A stretch of 64,000 bases of DNA from Hevea brasiliensis (lineage: Eukaryota > Streptophyta > Magnoliopsida > Malpighiales > Euphorbiaceae). Positions 25,313 through 37,672 of this stretch are shown in pieces (within the stretch, counting starts at the first letter, position 1; each line of letters opens with the position of its first letter). The notes beneath the pieces were generated by a model. That model had not been told where the DNA came from and searched no databases. It saw nothing but the letters and a program-made list of their open reading frames with translations. The stretch covers positions 98,924,480-98,988,479 of the forward strand of contig NC_079499.1 in the NCBI RefSeq assembly GCF_030052815.1, written 5' to 3'. The translations under genes were made by a program, and so were the position numbers.

Positions 25313-26494
25313 CTCCAACTCTCCAGGCTATTCCACCAAAAGGCACCTCTAGTGATTAGTTTTCTCCATTTTCAATGTATGATTCGATTCATTCCTGTGC
25401 TCGTCATTCCACTATCCTAGGTAGCCTCGCCATCCTAGAAGCCTGCCGGGAGTTTACTCTCTAATGCCACTCCCCGCCCTCATTGGACCACTTTCTTGGT
25501 TCGGGTTATCACACTTACAGTCCTTGGGTTTTATAAAATCACTTCATGACAATTGTTTGTTTACCAGGACTCATAATGGTGTTTTCCTTGCTCTCCTCAT
25601 TTATTTAAATGATGTGATTGTGACTAGAACAGATTCACAGCAGATTGAACAAGTTAAGTTAGCTTGCACTCCAAATTTACTATCAAAGATCTTGGCTTCC
25701 TTAAATACTTCTTGGTCTTGAAAGTGGCTAGATCAGATGCTGGAACTATTATCAGCCAGAGGAAATTTATTCTGGATGTTATAAAAGATGCAGGGTTGCA
25801 AGATGCCAAACCAGTGTCTATGCCTCTTCCCAAAGGTCTTCATTTATCACTTGATGTTGGAGAATTGTGACTCCCTGATAAATTTCATAGATTGATTGGC
25901 AGGCTACTGTATATCAACATTACTAGACGTAATATTAGTTATTCAGTGCAACATTTAAGCCGATTCATGTCTGCTCCTATGAGACCACATTGGGATGCAC
26001 CCTTGTCCTTCCAAAGGATTATATTTTCCTAGTACCTCAAATTTTCAGTTACGGGCCTTTTGTGATGCAAATTGTGGTTCTCGTTGTTTCCCTTGAAAAT
26101 CGCTTACAGGTTTTTGTATTTTTCTTTTTTTTTTTGGAGATGAACTCATCGGCTGGAAAACTAAGAAACAAAATATTGTTTCTAAATCTAGTGCCAAAGC
26201 TGAGTATCATAGCATGGCTGCTACTTTTTGTGGATTATTATGTGTCACCTACATTCTCAGAGATTTGCAAGTCTCTTTCCCATTTCTCTGAAGTGTGATA
26301 ATCAGGCAGCCATTCACATTGCCAATAACCCTATATTCCATAAGGGGACTAAGCATTTAGATATTGATTATTATTTAGTAAGAGAGCAACTGCAATGTGG
26401 TTTCATCATGCCTTCTAATCTCTTTCCTGCACAACAATTGGTAGATATTTTTACTAGGCCTTTACTGGCGTCTCTCATCATTTTGTAGTGTCCA

Positions 26495-26700
26495 AGTTGT
26501 GTAAGTTATAGTTAATTTTAGCAGATGTTATCAATCTAATAAGAGACAACTCATTATAGTTGTATTTTGTTGACTTCTGTTTCCTTCATCAATAAGCTTT
26601 GCTCTGTATATAACTACTTGTATTTAACATTTTAAATCAAGAAAGATACAGTTCAGTTTCTCAAATCTCTGTTTCTGATAAGTGTTCATAAATAATAATA
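26495..26700 (+). repeat. Probable 3' LTR remnant of the plus-strand Copia element
   Basis: It follows the RNase H end directly. It contains CTCTGTATATAACTACTTG (TATA-like, about 26611) and ends in a CAGTTTCTCAAATCTCTG-type stretch, the style of short Copia LTRs. The matching 5' LTR is lacking, so the limits are approximate. Confidence 0.4.
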
Positions 26701-27155
26701 ACAAGGATGGATCCTCATGATCGTCATAAACAAGTCAAAAAAACAAAATTGAAGATTTGATGGGCAAAAATTAGATGCAATTGAAATAGTTTTTTGAAAT
26801 TTTGGATAAAATTATTAAAATTAAAAATTATGGATAAATTTCACGAAAGACAAAATTGTTTTTTTTTTTTTTCATTAAGCCTTATTTTTAACATGTCTCA
26901 AAACTTTCATCTATTTTTACAAATTTTTTTTTAAAAAAAAAAAAGCGAACCTATTCTACCCTTCATTAACTTCATAGTAACATATGAAGTTTAATTGTAA
27001 TTTTTTTTATATTTTCAAGGCATTGAACTCCAAATCTAGAAAAAGATGGCATTTTTAATTAGTAAAGAAAATTTTAAGAAAAATATAATAAAAATATGAG
27101 TTGACAGTATTATTAATTTTATTTTCTTAAAATATGTGAAAAATTAAAATTAATA

Positions 27156-27417
27156 CTCCCTCCCTCTGTCCTATTTTAATAACTTTTCAAGGTTTTTGTA
27201 TAAGAATTAAGAAAATAATTAAATAATATTATTTTCATAAAGAAACACTAATAATTATCTAAAGTATCCTAATAATGATATGAATTCAACTGTTTAAGCA
27301 AATTTGTAAAAAAATAATATCATTGGAATATAAAAAAGTGTTAAGAAGAGATAAATATATTGAAAATAATAATAGATAATAGTAAAATTAGAAAAAATAA
27401 ATTTTTAAGATAGAGAG
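27156..27417. mobile_element. Stowaway-like MITE (about 262 bp)
   Basis: The left end CTCCCTCCCTCTGTCC resembles the Stowaway terminus CTCCCTCCGTCCCA. The right end is the shorter complement (GATAGAGAG). It is bordered by TA on both sides (27154-27155, 27418-27419). The inner part is AT-rich and the right terminus is degraded. Confidence 0.5.
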
Positions 27418-28367
27418 TATTTGTTTTTTTATTTTTTTATATATAATTGACTTTAAATGAAATTTAATTTAAAATATTACTAAAAATGAGTTTCATATCA
27501 CTGAATAAAAATTTATTAATAATATTTATTAATATTTAAGTAGATATAACTTAATTTTAGCTGTGGTTATGATTATTTTCTTAGTCCATAACTACTAAAA
27601 TTTGATTCTGGTGATTAAAATTAATTTGAGAAATAATTTATTCAATAAATATTTAATAAATCGAGAATATTGGTGGACTACATAATAATAAATAATTATT
27701 TCTTTTTTTTACTATAAAGAAAGTATTTAAATATTTAAAATAGTGAAGTATACTTTTAATAAATTTTAAATTTTATCAAAATAAATTAATTGAGTTATGT
27801 GGGAGCTTAATAAAGATATATTACTTTATATATTTTTATTAATTTAATTGATTGAAATTTTAATAAATATAATTGTGAAAATAAGGGTTGTTTTCTTTCT
27901 TTTCTTTTTCCTATTTCTCACATAATTCTTTCTTTAAAATTATTAATGTTTAAAATAATAGTTGAAAACCCTTCTTAAAATTTGAATTATAAATTAAAAT
28001 TCTCCTCAAATTTCCTTTGAGTTAAAAAAAAGAATAAAATAAAAAATAATAAAAAAATTTTAGAAATTTCGATGCATATCGATCGTACGACTAATGAACT
28101 CCTAGAGGTTCCCCATTTTCCAGAAGTTATCTGGCTTCATAGGATAGGGTGTCATATGTTTAGTAATGAATAATGATGCTATATAATATGGGCTAGGGTT
28201 AAGGTAAATATATTTATATTTGGGCTAGGCCTTTTTTCATGTCTGTGATTGTTTTGTCTTAGCCCATTTCTTTCCCCCACACTAAGCTGCATTACAATGG
28301 TTGAAAAAAAAAATTATATATATATATATATATCATCTCACTCAACTTATTCAAAGAATTTAAATTT

Positions 28368-28712
28368 GAGGCTGCGTTTGTTTATATATGAAAAATATAA
28401 AAAATATTTTTAAAAATTTAACTTTTATGAAAATATTTTTTACTGTTTAGTCGTAATGTTAAATTAATAATATATATTTATTTCATACATATATAAGTGT
28501 ATTCACATTTTAATAAGATTATCAAAATTTTAAAAAGAGAAAATAACTTTTATTTAAAAAAAATAGGAGTTATTTTTCTTAAAAATGACTTAGTTTTCTC
28601 TTTGACTAAGAAAATATTTTCTGTTGATTAATTTTTCTAAGTGCCCAAACGTCAGAAAATACAAAAAATATTTTTCAAGAAAATATTTTCCACGAAACAA
28701 ATGAACTTGAAT
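28368..28712. mobile_element. Foldback MITE candidate, hAT-like
   Basis: The left end GCTGCGTTTGTTTATATATG and the right end (reverse complement TTCATTTGTTTCGTGGAAAA) form imperfect inverted repeats continuing into complementary GAAAAATATTTTT tracts. This is the usual look of plant 'GTTTGTTT' MITEs. The target duplication is not clear. Confidence 0.42.
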
Positions 28713-29954
28713 TTTTTGTTTTTTCATTCTTTAGTCCATTGTTGGAAAAATCAATAAATAATTAAAGGATACCAAAAAAAGAAAAAAAAATGCATTGTGT
28801 AAAATAATTTTTTTTGTCAAAAATAGATTTCATTAATACTTAATTTTCAATGTGAGACTCAAAGTCTAAATACAAAAAATAAATCCAACCCAAACTATGT
28901 AGGGTGGCTTAGTCCAATCTAATTTAAAATTAAAATTAAATCAAAATTTTATGAGCTTAGTTCAATTTTGACTTAATTGAATTGAATTAGAATTAGATTT
29001 GACTATTTTAATGCGCTATGATTTCTTCAAAGAAATTTAAAAAAAAAAAAAAAGAAAAATCAATCAGTTGAATTGACCTAAATTATAACAAATTCAATTA
29101 AGCTAGCCTAAATTTATATAGTTTATACAGTTAATAAGTTAGTACAATGACTTTATCAACGGATAGGTATAAAGAAATTGATATGGAATGAGCAGGATAA
29201 CATTGATTAGTTAGAATAATAACCACAATTTATGAAGAAGCTCATAAGTTTAGAAAACTGAGTCATAATCTATTAGGATCGTTAACTAACTGATAAATGG
29301 CCCAAAGGAAAAGGAAGGAAATAATAAATTGAAGTGGGGTTAGCTAACAAATTTATTAGGGGAATCTTGTGTTGCTCAACCAAAACAAGAGAGCTTTATG
29401 GATGAAACTATACTCATGCAAGCTTTAACCATAAGATTAGAGATTCGATTTCTAAAATCGTTATTGTTGTGAGAGCTTTACATGAATACCACCTTCAATT
29501 TGAAGATGGAAACCACAAACTTAAAAGAGAGCTTCCATATAGAAAAGATGAGTTATATATAATACCTAACATCCCTAATACTTTGAAAAATTCCACTCTA
29601 AATAATAAAAAGTCAAAAGACCCACAAGAAAAAGTTAACCTGCCCGCTTATTTTGTAACTCAAAGCCTGGTCCCTATGCATACTTTGTCAATAGTCAAGA
29701 AGTTACGCACTATTGCAATTTGGAGTCTCTCAAATTCTTGTAAAAAATCAACTCCAAAAATTAATTAACAACTTCTTTATTAAAGTAGCGATTTCATGAG
29801 TCAACTTTTATATATATATATATATATATATTAAAGGTAATGTTTGAATGTTTCAACATTTTTATATATTCAATCGTAAGACATTTATAATAAAATTAAT
29901 GAATTTAAAAACTTAAGACAAGTAATTAAATTATTGATGAAAAAAATAAAAAAG

Positions 29955-29990
29955 AGAAGAAGAAGAAGAAGAAGAAGAAGAAGAAGAAGA
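29955..29990. repeat. (GAA)n microsatellite
   Basis: About twelve GAA units in a purine-rich stretch. Confidence 0.9.
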
Positions 29991-30740
29991 GAGAAGGGCA
30001 CATTCTTGCACATCATATTAAAGTAACCCAATTCTCTAGTCCACTAAGGTTTGATCCCATTAAACTATTGAACCTTCAAGAAAGAGCTACTGCCTGCCAT
30101 ATTCCTTTGTGGTCCTTTTCCTTGGGTTGCCACTTAAACTAATAATAATAGTAATAATATTCCATAAAGAAAACCCATATAGGAGACCACCTAGTCCTAT
30201 TGTGGCTTCCATGCTACGATTTTTGGCTTGAGTGAGTTAGTGGAAATTCACATGGATATATATATGGAGCTGATCCTTGGATTCTAAGCTGTGGGCTTAT
30301 AAGTGGGTTTGCAACTTCATGATTTTTATATAATCACAATGGCTTAGGACTTCAATTAACTATTAGAATAAAATCCAAATTATAATTAATTAACAATAAA
30401 ATATATAAATTTAAATTAAAAATACTGTAAATAAATATATATGTTCAGCCTATAAATATAAATTATGGACTTATTCCTATTATGACCCAAATCAGAGGTG
30501 GAAGGTTTTAATAAAAAAAAGTCTACTAGAATTTAGAAACATCCACCATTAAGCAACAGTCGAGTTGAAGTTCTAATGTGAAATGTGATGCTTATGAGAA
30601 TACTTAATTTTATTAATTCCACATAATAGGGTTTTAAAATAAGTATTTGAATAAATGTATTTTCTTTAAAATTCACCAATTAAATATGCTTTCATGTGTT
30701 TAGCATAATAATTGACTTTTTTCCTATATATGAAATTTGG

Positions 30741-30742
<2 letters not shown>

Positions 30743-30799
<57 letters not shown>
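30743..30799. repeat. (AT)n microsatellite, about 28 units
   Basis: An uninterrupted AT dinucleotide tract of 57 bp. Confidence 0.95.
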
Positions 30800-30804
<5 letters not shown>

Positions 30805-31196
30805 GAAATTTGTCATAGGTTGGCTTCAGCAGCCACCCATACGGAGTAATCATATGGTGAAGTTATAATTTCATATAAGCAATTTATATGGAATAGCAAA
30901 TCAATTAGATATAGACAAATATTTAAAATGACTGGATAGTCAAACAACATTGATTGTAATAAGACTTAGAATTTATTCTATATGCTAAAATGCGTCAAGA
31001 TTGTCAAAATCGTGCACAAGCAACTTTGAACGTGATACTCAGGAATGACCCAGTTGGAAAACGAGCAAATTTTCCCATAAAATGGCTTTCTTTCTTTCAA
31101 ATGAAAGCTTGAAACCCAACAAAAAGCAGAGGGCTTTGGCTCCTTAAAACTTTTCCAGCATAGAAAACAATATTCAAAGCAGCCATAACTGCAACA

Positions 31197-31204
31197 TATA
31201 TAAG
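31197..31204 (+). promoter_or_regulatory. Putative TATA box of the rhamnogalacturonate lyase gene
   Basis: TATATAAG lies about 200 bp before a leader exon that ends at a strong donor (AAG/GTATGT at 31403/31404). The leader intron would close at TTTGTAG (31536), placing the start codon 16 bp into the next exon. Inferred from spacing only. Confidence 0.42.
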
Positions 31205-31552
31205 AGGCTCAACAACCATTTCCGAGTTATTAAAAGGCCATTCACTTGGGTTGATTGGCAAATTTAGTATAACGACCAGAAAACAGACACACACACACAA
31301 GAAAAATTACTCTTCTATCAGATACCTTGGTCTTCTCTTTTTTCAATACTTTCTTTTGCTTTGAAAATCAGCTTTCGTCTGGCTTACATTGGCATTAAGC
31401 AAGGTATGTCTTATCTCTTCTGTTTAGTCATCGACTTTTCTTTTAATCAAATTATATCTTTCTGGGGTTTTCTTTTTCTTGTGCAACTTTCTTTCTTTCC
31501 TTTTCTTGCTTTGTGATTTGTATCAATGATTTGTAGAAATTCTTCGTACAAA

Positions 31553-32234
31553 ATGGGCAAGAGCCATTTGCTTGGCGAGTCTGGCTGGCTGGCAACCGTT
31601 CTTTGCTTCTTCTTCTTCCTTATTGCCTGTTCCGCGAAGACCCCAGTTAGGTTCTTCCTCATCTTCCTCTTTGTTTTCTTCACTGTCATTTTCATTATTA
31701 TTGAGTTTTTGTGTGTATGATGTAATCAGACATAATAGTCGAATATTGGCGGAGAAAGAATTATTGAAATTTCGCAAAGGTTTTCGGTTTTGATTCTGGT
31801 TTGGAGTCTATTTAGAAATCAAAATCAAATTAAAATTTTGATACGATTCTAATTTGATTTGTTGTTTTGATTTTAATTTAATATAATTTTCAATTTTTCT
31901 ACTTGATTTGGTACGATTTTAATTCAATTTTTAATTTTTAAAAAAATTTTATACAATTATTTCTATAAAATTCATACTTAAATTAACATTTACATTTTAA
32001 AATAAGTTATTGATTCATAATATATTATTTAATATATCTTTTATTTATTTTTAAATTATAAAATTTTTTAACTATAATATATAAATATAATTATGAATTA
32101 AGCACATATATATATATATATAAAATAATACACTTATAATTAAAAATTATAAAATAATTTAATATATTTATAACTAAAATTATAAAGAAAATATAGATAT
32201 TTAAAATATAATATTGAGTTGTATTTAGTACATA

Positions 32235-32297
<63 letters not shown>

Positions 32298-35200
32298 TTC
32301 TGATCTTAATTTAATACTTAATAAAAAATTAAAATCAAATCAAAAAATTAAAATAAATTCGATTGGTATGATTCTTGTGGATTTGGTTCGAGAGGCTAAA
32401 AAACCATGTATAGTTCTAATATTCATTCACATGACTTGTATATTGTTGAAACAGTAAAATACAAGGCATACCTTCCTAGAAGAACCTTTGCTTTAAATTT
32501 TTTATCCTTAAAGACTCACATTTTGTTTGGCGTGCGGTGGCCCCTCTGCATTCTTTCTTGCCCTTTCTCTTCTCGCATTATCCTTCTTCTTTAACTTTTA
32601 GTGCCAAACTCTAATTATTTCCTCTTCTCATCTCAGCAGCATAAGGACATCTTATTTAAGCAATTAATTTTGCACCATACCAAGGTACTACTTGGGTAGG
32701 CCTTTTACCTTTTTTTTTTTTTTTTTCTTATCAGCTAAAAAATGGGTATTGTTGGTCCCACAAAATTCTCCTTTTTGCGATGATTGTAAAGATGGGAAAT
32801 TCATATCACGGACTGAGAAAAACCTGCTTGGGCCTTTTTCTTTTGTTCTGGCAATCACAGTCACGAAGTTAATAATAAGTCTACAAGGCCACACAATTAC
32901 ATGTGTTGTTTTCCAATTCTCACATTTGACCAAAGGCTCAATCATCAATAATTCTTAACCTTCTTCTATATGTTTTTCTTTTATAAAATAATATATATAT
33001 ATATAGGGGAGAGAAAATGTTAGAACTTTTAATTTTAATGGAGACATAATTTGAACAGCATCTGGTGAGCTACAGGGAGCCATCTTTCTCTACTTTTTTC
33101 ACTTTAATCCTTATTTAGATCGAGAATATATGTATTATATGATGCAAAATAATTTAATAATTTTCTTAAATACGATGAAACCATGTTAGGATAATCCAAA
33201 CTTAGTGTAAGAAGATCAGTTAGGCCATCTTCCGATTGCCAGAAAATGTTAGAAATTGAACTTCTACACTATCTTCTATAAAATAATTAGAATGTTAAAC
33301 TTATTAAAAATGAGTTAATTAGACTGATTTCCATGTGCAGAAAAATTCTAAGGACGACTAATAACAGCTCAGCTCTTGGGGTTCAGCTACAAATAACCAG
33401 TAATCAGGTGGTGATTGACAATGGACTTGTTCGAGTTACTTTCTCTAGTCCAGGTGGTGATGTCATCGAAATTAAATACAAAGGAATCGATAACATACTT
33501 GAAATCGTTAATGAAGAAGATAATCGAGGGTATGCATTTACTCTTTAATTATTCCTGCCTAATATTAATCCAGGCTTTATGTTTGATAGCGCCAAAAAAA
33601 TAAAATCATATAAATAATTTTAATTAATTTGAAATTAAGGTATAATTGATACTTGTGTTGAAATTCTAATTGGGGTTTGAAATTCTTCGAGTTCAGATAT
33701 TGGGATGTGGTATGGAACCGACCTGGAGAGCCCATCATCTATGACAAGTAAGTAAACCCATCTAATGCATGAGCTCTAGTTAAAATTTTGTTGTTTTCTA
33801 GTTGAAATTATGGTTAATTACTGCTTTTTCAGGCTGCAAGCGACAGATTTTAGTGTCATAATGGAAAATGAAGACCAAGTAGAGGTTTCATTCTCCAAAA
33901 GATGGAGCCCTTCCATGGACGCAGTTCCCTTGAATGTTGACAAAAGGTGAACTTTAATTCCTTGCATTACACTTACCAAATTTTAAGAAATAAATGGAGT
34001 TTACAGAGTCTAAACCCGGATTTCTTGTATTTTAAGGATCTAAATTCAACTTTGTAGGTATATAATTCGACGTGGAAGCTCTGGATTTTATCTGTATACC
34101 ATATTGGAACGCTTGGAAGGATGGCCTGATGTTGATATGGATCAAATTAGAGTGGTTTTCAAGCTTCACAAAGAAAAGTAATAGAAGAATTAACAAACTA
34201 AATTTATCTTTGATTATTTTTTTTTATATTAATTAATTAAGGGCAGCGAGAACATTTAAGTTATGTATGACATCAATGGTCAGGTTTCACTTCATGGCAT
34301 TGTCTGATGATAGGCAAAGGGTAATGCCAATGCCTGAAGATCGCCTTACTGGCCTCCCTCTGGCCTATCCTGAAGCTGTTCTCTTAACCAATCCAATCAA
34401 CCCAGAACTTAGAGGAGAGGTAATTAACTCTAACTTCATCTCAGTTTCTCATTTTATTATTTGGAGATAAGTGCTTTGGTTGCATGTAAAAATGAAAAAG
34501 ATGGTGTTAGGAATTGAAAATCGTAATTGATTGTAGATGTAGGTAAGGTATCTGATAAAATGTCCCAAAGAAACAATTGTAGTTGATATCAAATTAATTA
34601 ATTTCTTAGGAATTTACAAAATAGATTCACTGAATTACACTTGAGGTCATGTGTATATTTTTATTCTGTTTCTTGATATTGTGGGGGGATGCATGCAGGT
34701 AGATGATAAATATCAATACTCTTGTGAGGTCAGAGACAACAGGGTGCATGGTTGGATATCAGACGACCCACCAGTAGGATTTTGGATGATCACACCCAGT
34801 AATGAATTTCGCGTTGGTGGGCCCACCAAGCAAGATCTGACCTCTCATGTGGGGCCTACTGTCCTCAATGTAAGTCTATGATATATGGAAAATTTTCACA
34901 ACTTGTTAACAGTTTATAAATTTGGTTAGAAGGCCTTTACATTGTTGCATTAGGATTGCCATTTCTCTCCTTTTTTTTTTTTCGTCGTATATAATGTATT
35001 CAGCCTAATTCAGTCATTTTCATCTAGATGTTTACTAGTACTCATTATGCTGGGGAGGACTTAAATACAGAGTATCGAAATGGAGAGCCATGGAAGAAAG
35101 TTCTTGGCCCTGCCTATGTCTATCTTAATTCCATTTCGCCCTCTGAAGATCCGGAAGCTCTTTGGGAAGATGCTAAAGAACAGGTATATATCTACTAGCT

Positions 35201-36790
35201 TAGTCATTCTTCTTTCATGAGAATTTGGATAACATTCTGAGTACTCATGCTTGATGTTTGTTATTAGATGTCAACTGAAGTTAGAAGCTGGCCATACAAT
35301 TTTCCTCAATCTGAAGATTTCCCCTCTTCTCATCAACGGGGAAATGTTTTAGGTCAATTAATAGTTCGTGACAGATACATCAATGAAAGGTTAATGCATG
35401 CAAGTTTTGCTTATGTGGGATTGGCAGCACCAGGAGATGTGGGCTCATGGCAAATGGAAGCAAAGGTTGAAACAAAATTGAAATTTATTTCTGAATCATT
35501 TAGTAAGATGAGGAATCTCTTAGCTGGGATTTCTATATATATTTTTTTTTTTAATTTACGTACAGGGTTATCAATTTTGGACTCAAGCTGACAGGAAAGG
35601 AATCTTCTCAATAAATAATGTGAGAGCTGGGAATTATAGTTTGTATGCATGGGTTCCTGGTATCATTGGAGATTACAAATATAATGTTAATATCATCATT
35701 GAACCAAGTATGAATAACCTATAACAGCCTTCTTATGTTAATATTTGATTTTTTTTTTTTGCCTCAATTCCTTTTTACTCTAGTGGATGAGGTAATTTGC
35801 ATGTTGAACTACAGGGTCTAAGATCAAATTGGGTGTCCTTGTATATGATCCTCCAAGAAATGGTCCAACTCTTTGGGAAATAGGCATTCCTGATCGTACT
35901 GCTTCTGAGTTCTATGTACCAGACACATACCCAACACTCATGAACAAATTGTACACCAATCACCCAACAGACAAGTCAGCTCTCATCCGCATTGTCACAA
36001 GCCTAGCTTCCTGTTATACCATTTTAATCTTTAATTATCACTATGCTTCATTCCTGATTAATTAGTACCTTTCCTGTACAGATTTAGGCAATACGGATTA
36101 TGGGAAAGATATGCTGATATGTATCCTAAGAACGATCTCATATATAATGTTGGTGTTAATACTTATGTTCAAGATTGGTTCTTTGCCCATGTTACGAGGT
36201 ACCTGTTACACCTATTTATACCTCTCGACGTGTCCTTCACTTGAAGTTAATTCTCTAAGTTCCGGTTCTAATGTTATTTGCACTGCAGAGAGATGGGAAA
36301 TAAGACATACGAGGCAACCACATGGCAGATCATATTTGAACTAGAAAGTGTAAGCCAAAGTGGAAATTATACAATCCAAGTAGCCTTGGCATCAGCTCAT
36401 ATGTCTGAACTCCAGGTATATATATCTTTCACACTGGCCACCACTTTCACACACTGCTTGGTTAACGATTTAGCGCAACCTTTTATTTTGGAAGGACTAA
36501 TGATCTCATAAATCCTGGACTGAAACCTTTTTTTATCTTATATGCAAAAGGTGCGGGTGAACACTGCAAGAGGCGATCCACATCTTTTCACAACAGGACT
36601 AATTGGCAAGGATAACGCCATTGCAAGACATGGAATTCATGGGTTATATTGGTTGTATAGTATTCAAGTACCATCTTCGCAACTTCTCCAAGGAAATAAT
36701 ATAATTTATCTAACTCAGTCGAGAAGTAATAGCCCCTTTCAGGGCATTATGTATGATTACATTCGTTTAGAGGCACCGAGAGAAACTTGA
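31553..36790 (+). CDS. Rhamnogalacturonate lyase, polysaccharide lyase family 4, 14 coding exons
   Basis: Exons: 31553-31650, 33341-33529, 33697-33747, 33833-33946, 34058-34177, 34284-34419, 34699-34869, 35028-35183, 35268-35465, 35566-35707, 35815-35974, 36082-36198, 36289-36415, 36551-36790. All junctions are GT-AG; the sum is 2019 nt, giving 672 aa without a stop, the usual family length. Residues 1-28 form a signal peptide (GWLATVLCFFFFLIACSA), followed by sequons at N40/N41. The N-terminal lyase domain (about 40-340) has IDNGLVRVTFSSPGGDV, NRGYWDVVWN and STHYAGED (His299, a candidate catalytic residue). An fn3-like domain (about 365-455) has YVGLAAPGDVGSWQ and YAWVPGIIGDYKY. A C-terminal CBM-like domain (about 465-668) has GPTLWEIGIPDRTASEFYVP and FRQYGLWERY. 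Family function: secreted enzyme cutting Rha-(1-4)-GalA bonds of pectic rhamnogalacturonan I by beta-elimination. An upstream ATG at 31526 would fall in the predicted leader intron. Exon 1 is the least certain exon; its donor AG/GTTC gives the only phase that joins exon 2. Confidence 0.92.
32239..32289. repeat. (AT)n microsatellite in lyase intron 1
   Basis: A 51-bp AT tract within the 1690-bp first intron, which otherwise holds AT-rich sequence with repeated 'GATTCTAATTTGATTTG'-like text (31800-32090 and 32290-32400) and no coding signal. Confidence 0.93.
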
Positions 36791-36883
36791 TGACGGGTTG
36801 GAAACTATTTATTTGGAGATGTTTATATTGTCTATATTTTCCAAGCATAGATAGATAATGAACTGACAGTTTCTCATCTCTTA

Positions 36884-37198
36884 CATTATGTTTGGATTGG
36901 AGATAGGAAAATATAAGACGGAAAGTTATTTTATAAATAGTAAAATCATAATTTTACCCTCAAGTTAAGAAATAAAAACTTATATAATATACGAATATAT
37001 TTATAATTTTTTATATTTTCCTCTCACTTTCTCTCTATTTTGGAGAGAAAGTAGAAGTGAATGAAAAAAAATTTATTTTTCTTTTAAATTTTTCATCCCC
37101 TTTATTTTTTATCAATTCAAACACAAAATGATGAAAAATAAAATTATTTTATTGTCAAATTTTCTTTCCTCTTATTTTCTATCTATCTAAACATAATG
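36884..37198. mobile_element. Tourist/PIF-like MITE (315 bp) just 3' of the lyase gene
   Basis: Terminal inverted repeats are CATTATGTTTGGAT (left) and the complement of CATTATGTTTAGAT (right). The flanking TTA on both sides (36881-36883, 37199-37201) matches the TWA duplication of PIF/Harbinger elements. The interior is AT-rich and partly self-complementary (CTCTCTATTTTGGAGAGAAAG). A related copy lies at 63234-63570. Confidence 0.6.
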
Positions 37199-37336
37199 TT
37201 AGGTGCCCCCAGATCTAAATCTTGAAACCTTTTGGTTTATATATGGGCTCATTTGCTTAATCATTTTGAAAATCAATTAATGTTATTTAGAGTACTATTA
37301 GATTACTAGTTCATTTTTCAATTATGTTTTTACTTT

Positions 37337-37342
<6 letters not shown>

Positions 37343-37381
<39 letters not shown>
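37343..37381. repeat. (AT)n microsatellite
   Basis: A 39-bp AT tract. Confidence 0.93.
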
Positions 37382-37383
<2 letters not shown>

Positions 37384-37501
37384 CATAAAATGTCATTAAT
37401 TATGGACATATCTAAGATAACTTATTTAAGTCACTAAGGAAAATTCCGTAGAGAAAACTTGTGTAACAGTTTTGTAAGCTTCACAATTTCGTACGTAGCT
37501 C

Positions 37502-37672
37502 TTTTATGCATTTTCTTTAAGTCTCTTCTTTCATTGAGTTTCTATCTATATATTTTAAAGGCAAAAGTTCTATTTAAGCTCTTTGAGATAGCTCCTTGAC
37601 ACATTTTCTTTGAGCCTCTTTTTTTACTGAGTTTCTACTAACATATTTTAAAGGTAAAAAGTCTATTTAAGC
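37502..37672. repeat. Tandem duplication, about 85-bp unit
   Basis: Two related units, each with CATTTTCTTT, GAGTTTCTA, ATATTTTAAAGG and TCTATTTAAGCT, lie side by side (about 37502-37581 and 37590-37672). No coding signal is seen. Confidence 0.65.

Larger units (their letters stand above)
24729..25513 (-). mobile_element. Cassandra-type TRIM element, complete (785 bp)
   Basis: Two LTRs, left 24729-25084 (356 bp) and right 25157-25513 (357 bp), enclose only 72 bp. The flanks carry a perfect 5-bp target duplication CTTAC (24724-24728 and 25514-25518). On the minus strand the right LTR starts TGTGATAACCC and ends GCGTTACA. A degenerate tRNA-Met-type primer site (TGATATCAGAA) follows, and there is no coding sequence. 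Each LTR holds a 5S-rRNA-like segment, the hallmark of Cassandra. It inserted into the Copia RT frame. Confidence 0.88.
23690..26490 (+). mobile_element. Copia retrotransposon remnant (integrase tail, RT, RNase H), plus strand
   Basis: The order is integrase tail (FLGYPST*KGYKLLDLQTDK, then NRDVLFF*HIFPFD, about 23.70-23.85 kb), RT (LPKGKKAIGSNWVFKVKYK, ERYKARLVAKGYNQIKGLDF, about 24.34-24.73 kb), a 785-bp TRIM insertion, RT continued (SLGFIKSLHDNCLFTRTHNG, YLNDVIV where the active box is YLDDVIV), the RT-RNase H connection (FTIKDLGFLKYFLVLKV) and RNase H end (CDNQAAIHIANNPIFHKGTK, LVDIFTRPL). Stops and frameshifts are common, and gag, protease and most of integrase are gone. It is a different family from the Copia at 2.7-5.7 kb. 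Confidence 0.87.
26700..31190. other. AT-rich intergenic region with MITE candidates and microsatellites
   Basis: No convincing gene is seen. It contains a Stowaway-like element (27156-27417), a foldback element (28368-28712), (TA)n at 28313-28333, 29812-29830 and 30743-30799, and (GAA)n at 29955-29990. A 99-aa frame at 29469-29768 has no recognisable domain and was not accepted as a gene. Confidence 0.7.

Noticed and set aside
29469..29768. 99-aa plus-strand frame
   Set aside because: No recognisable domain, no splice or promoter support, and located in repeat-rich AT DNA; could be a relic but cannot be supported.
31447..31793. Overlapping frames on both strands around lyase exon 1 (60-84 aa)
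   Set aside because: Only the frame starting at 31553 encodes a signal peptide and joins exon 2 in phase; the others are shadows.
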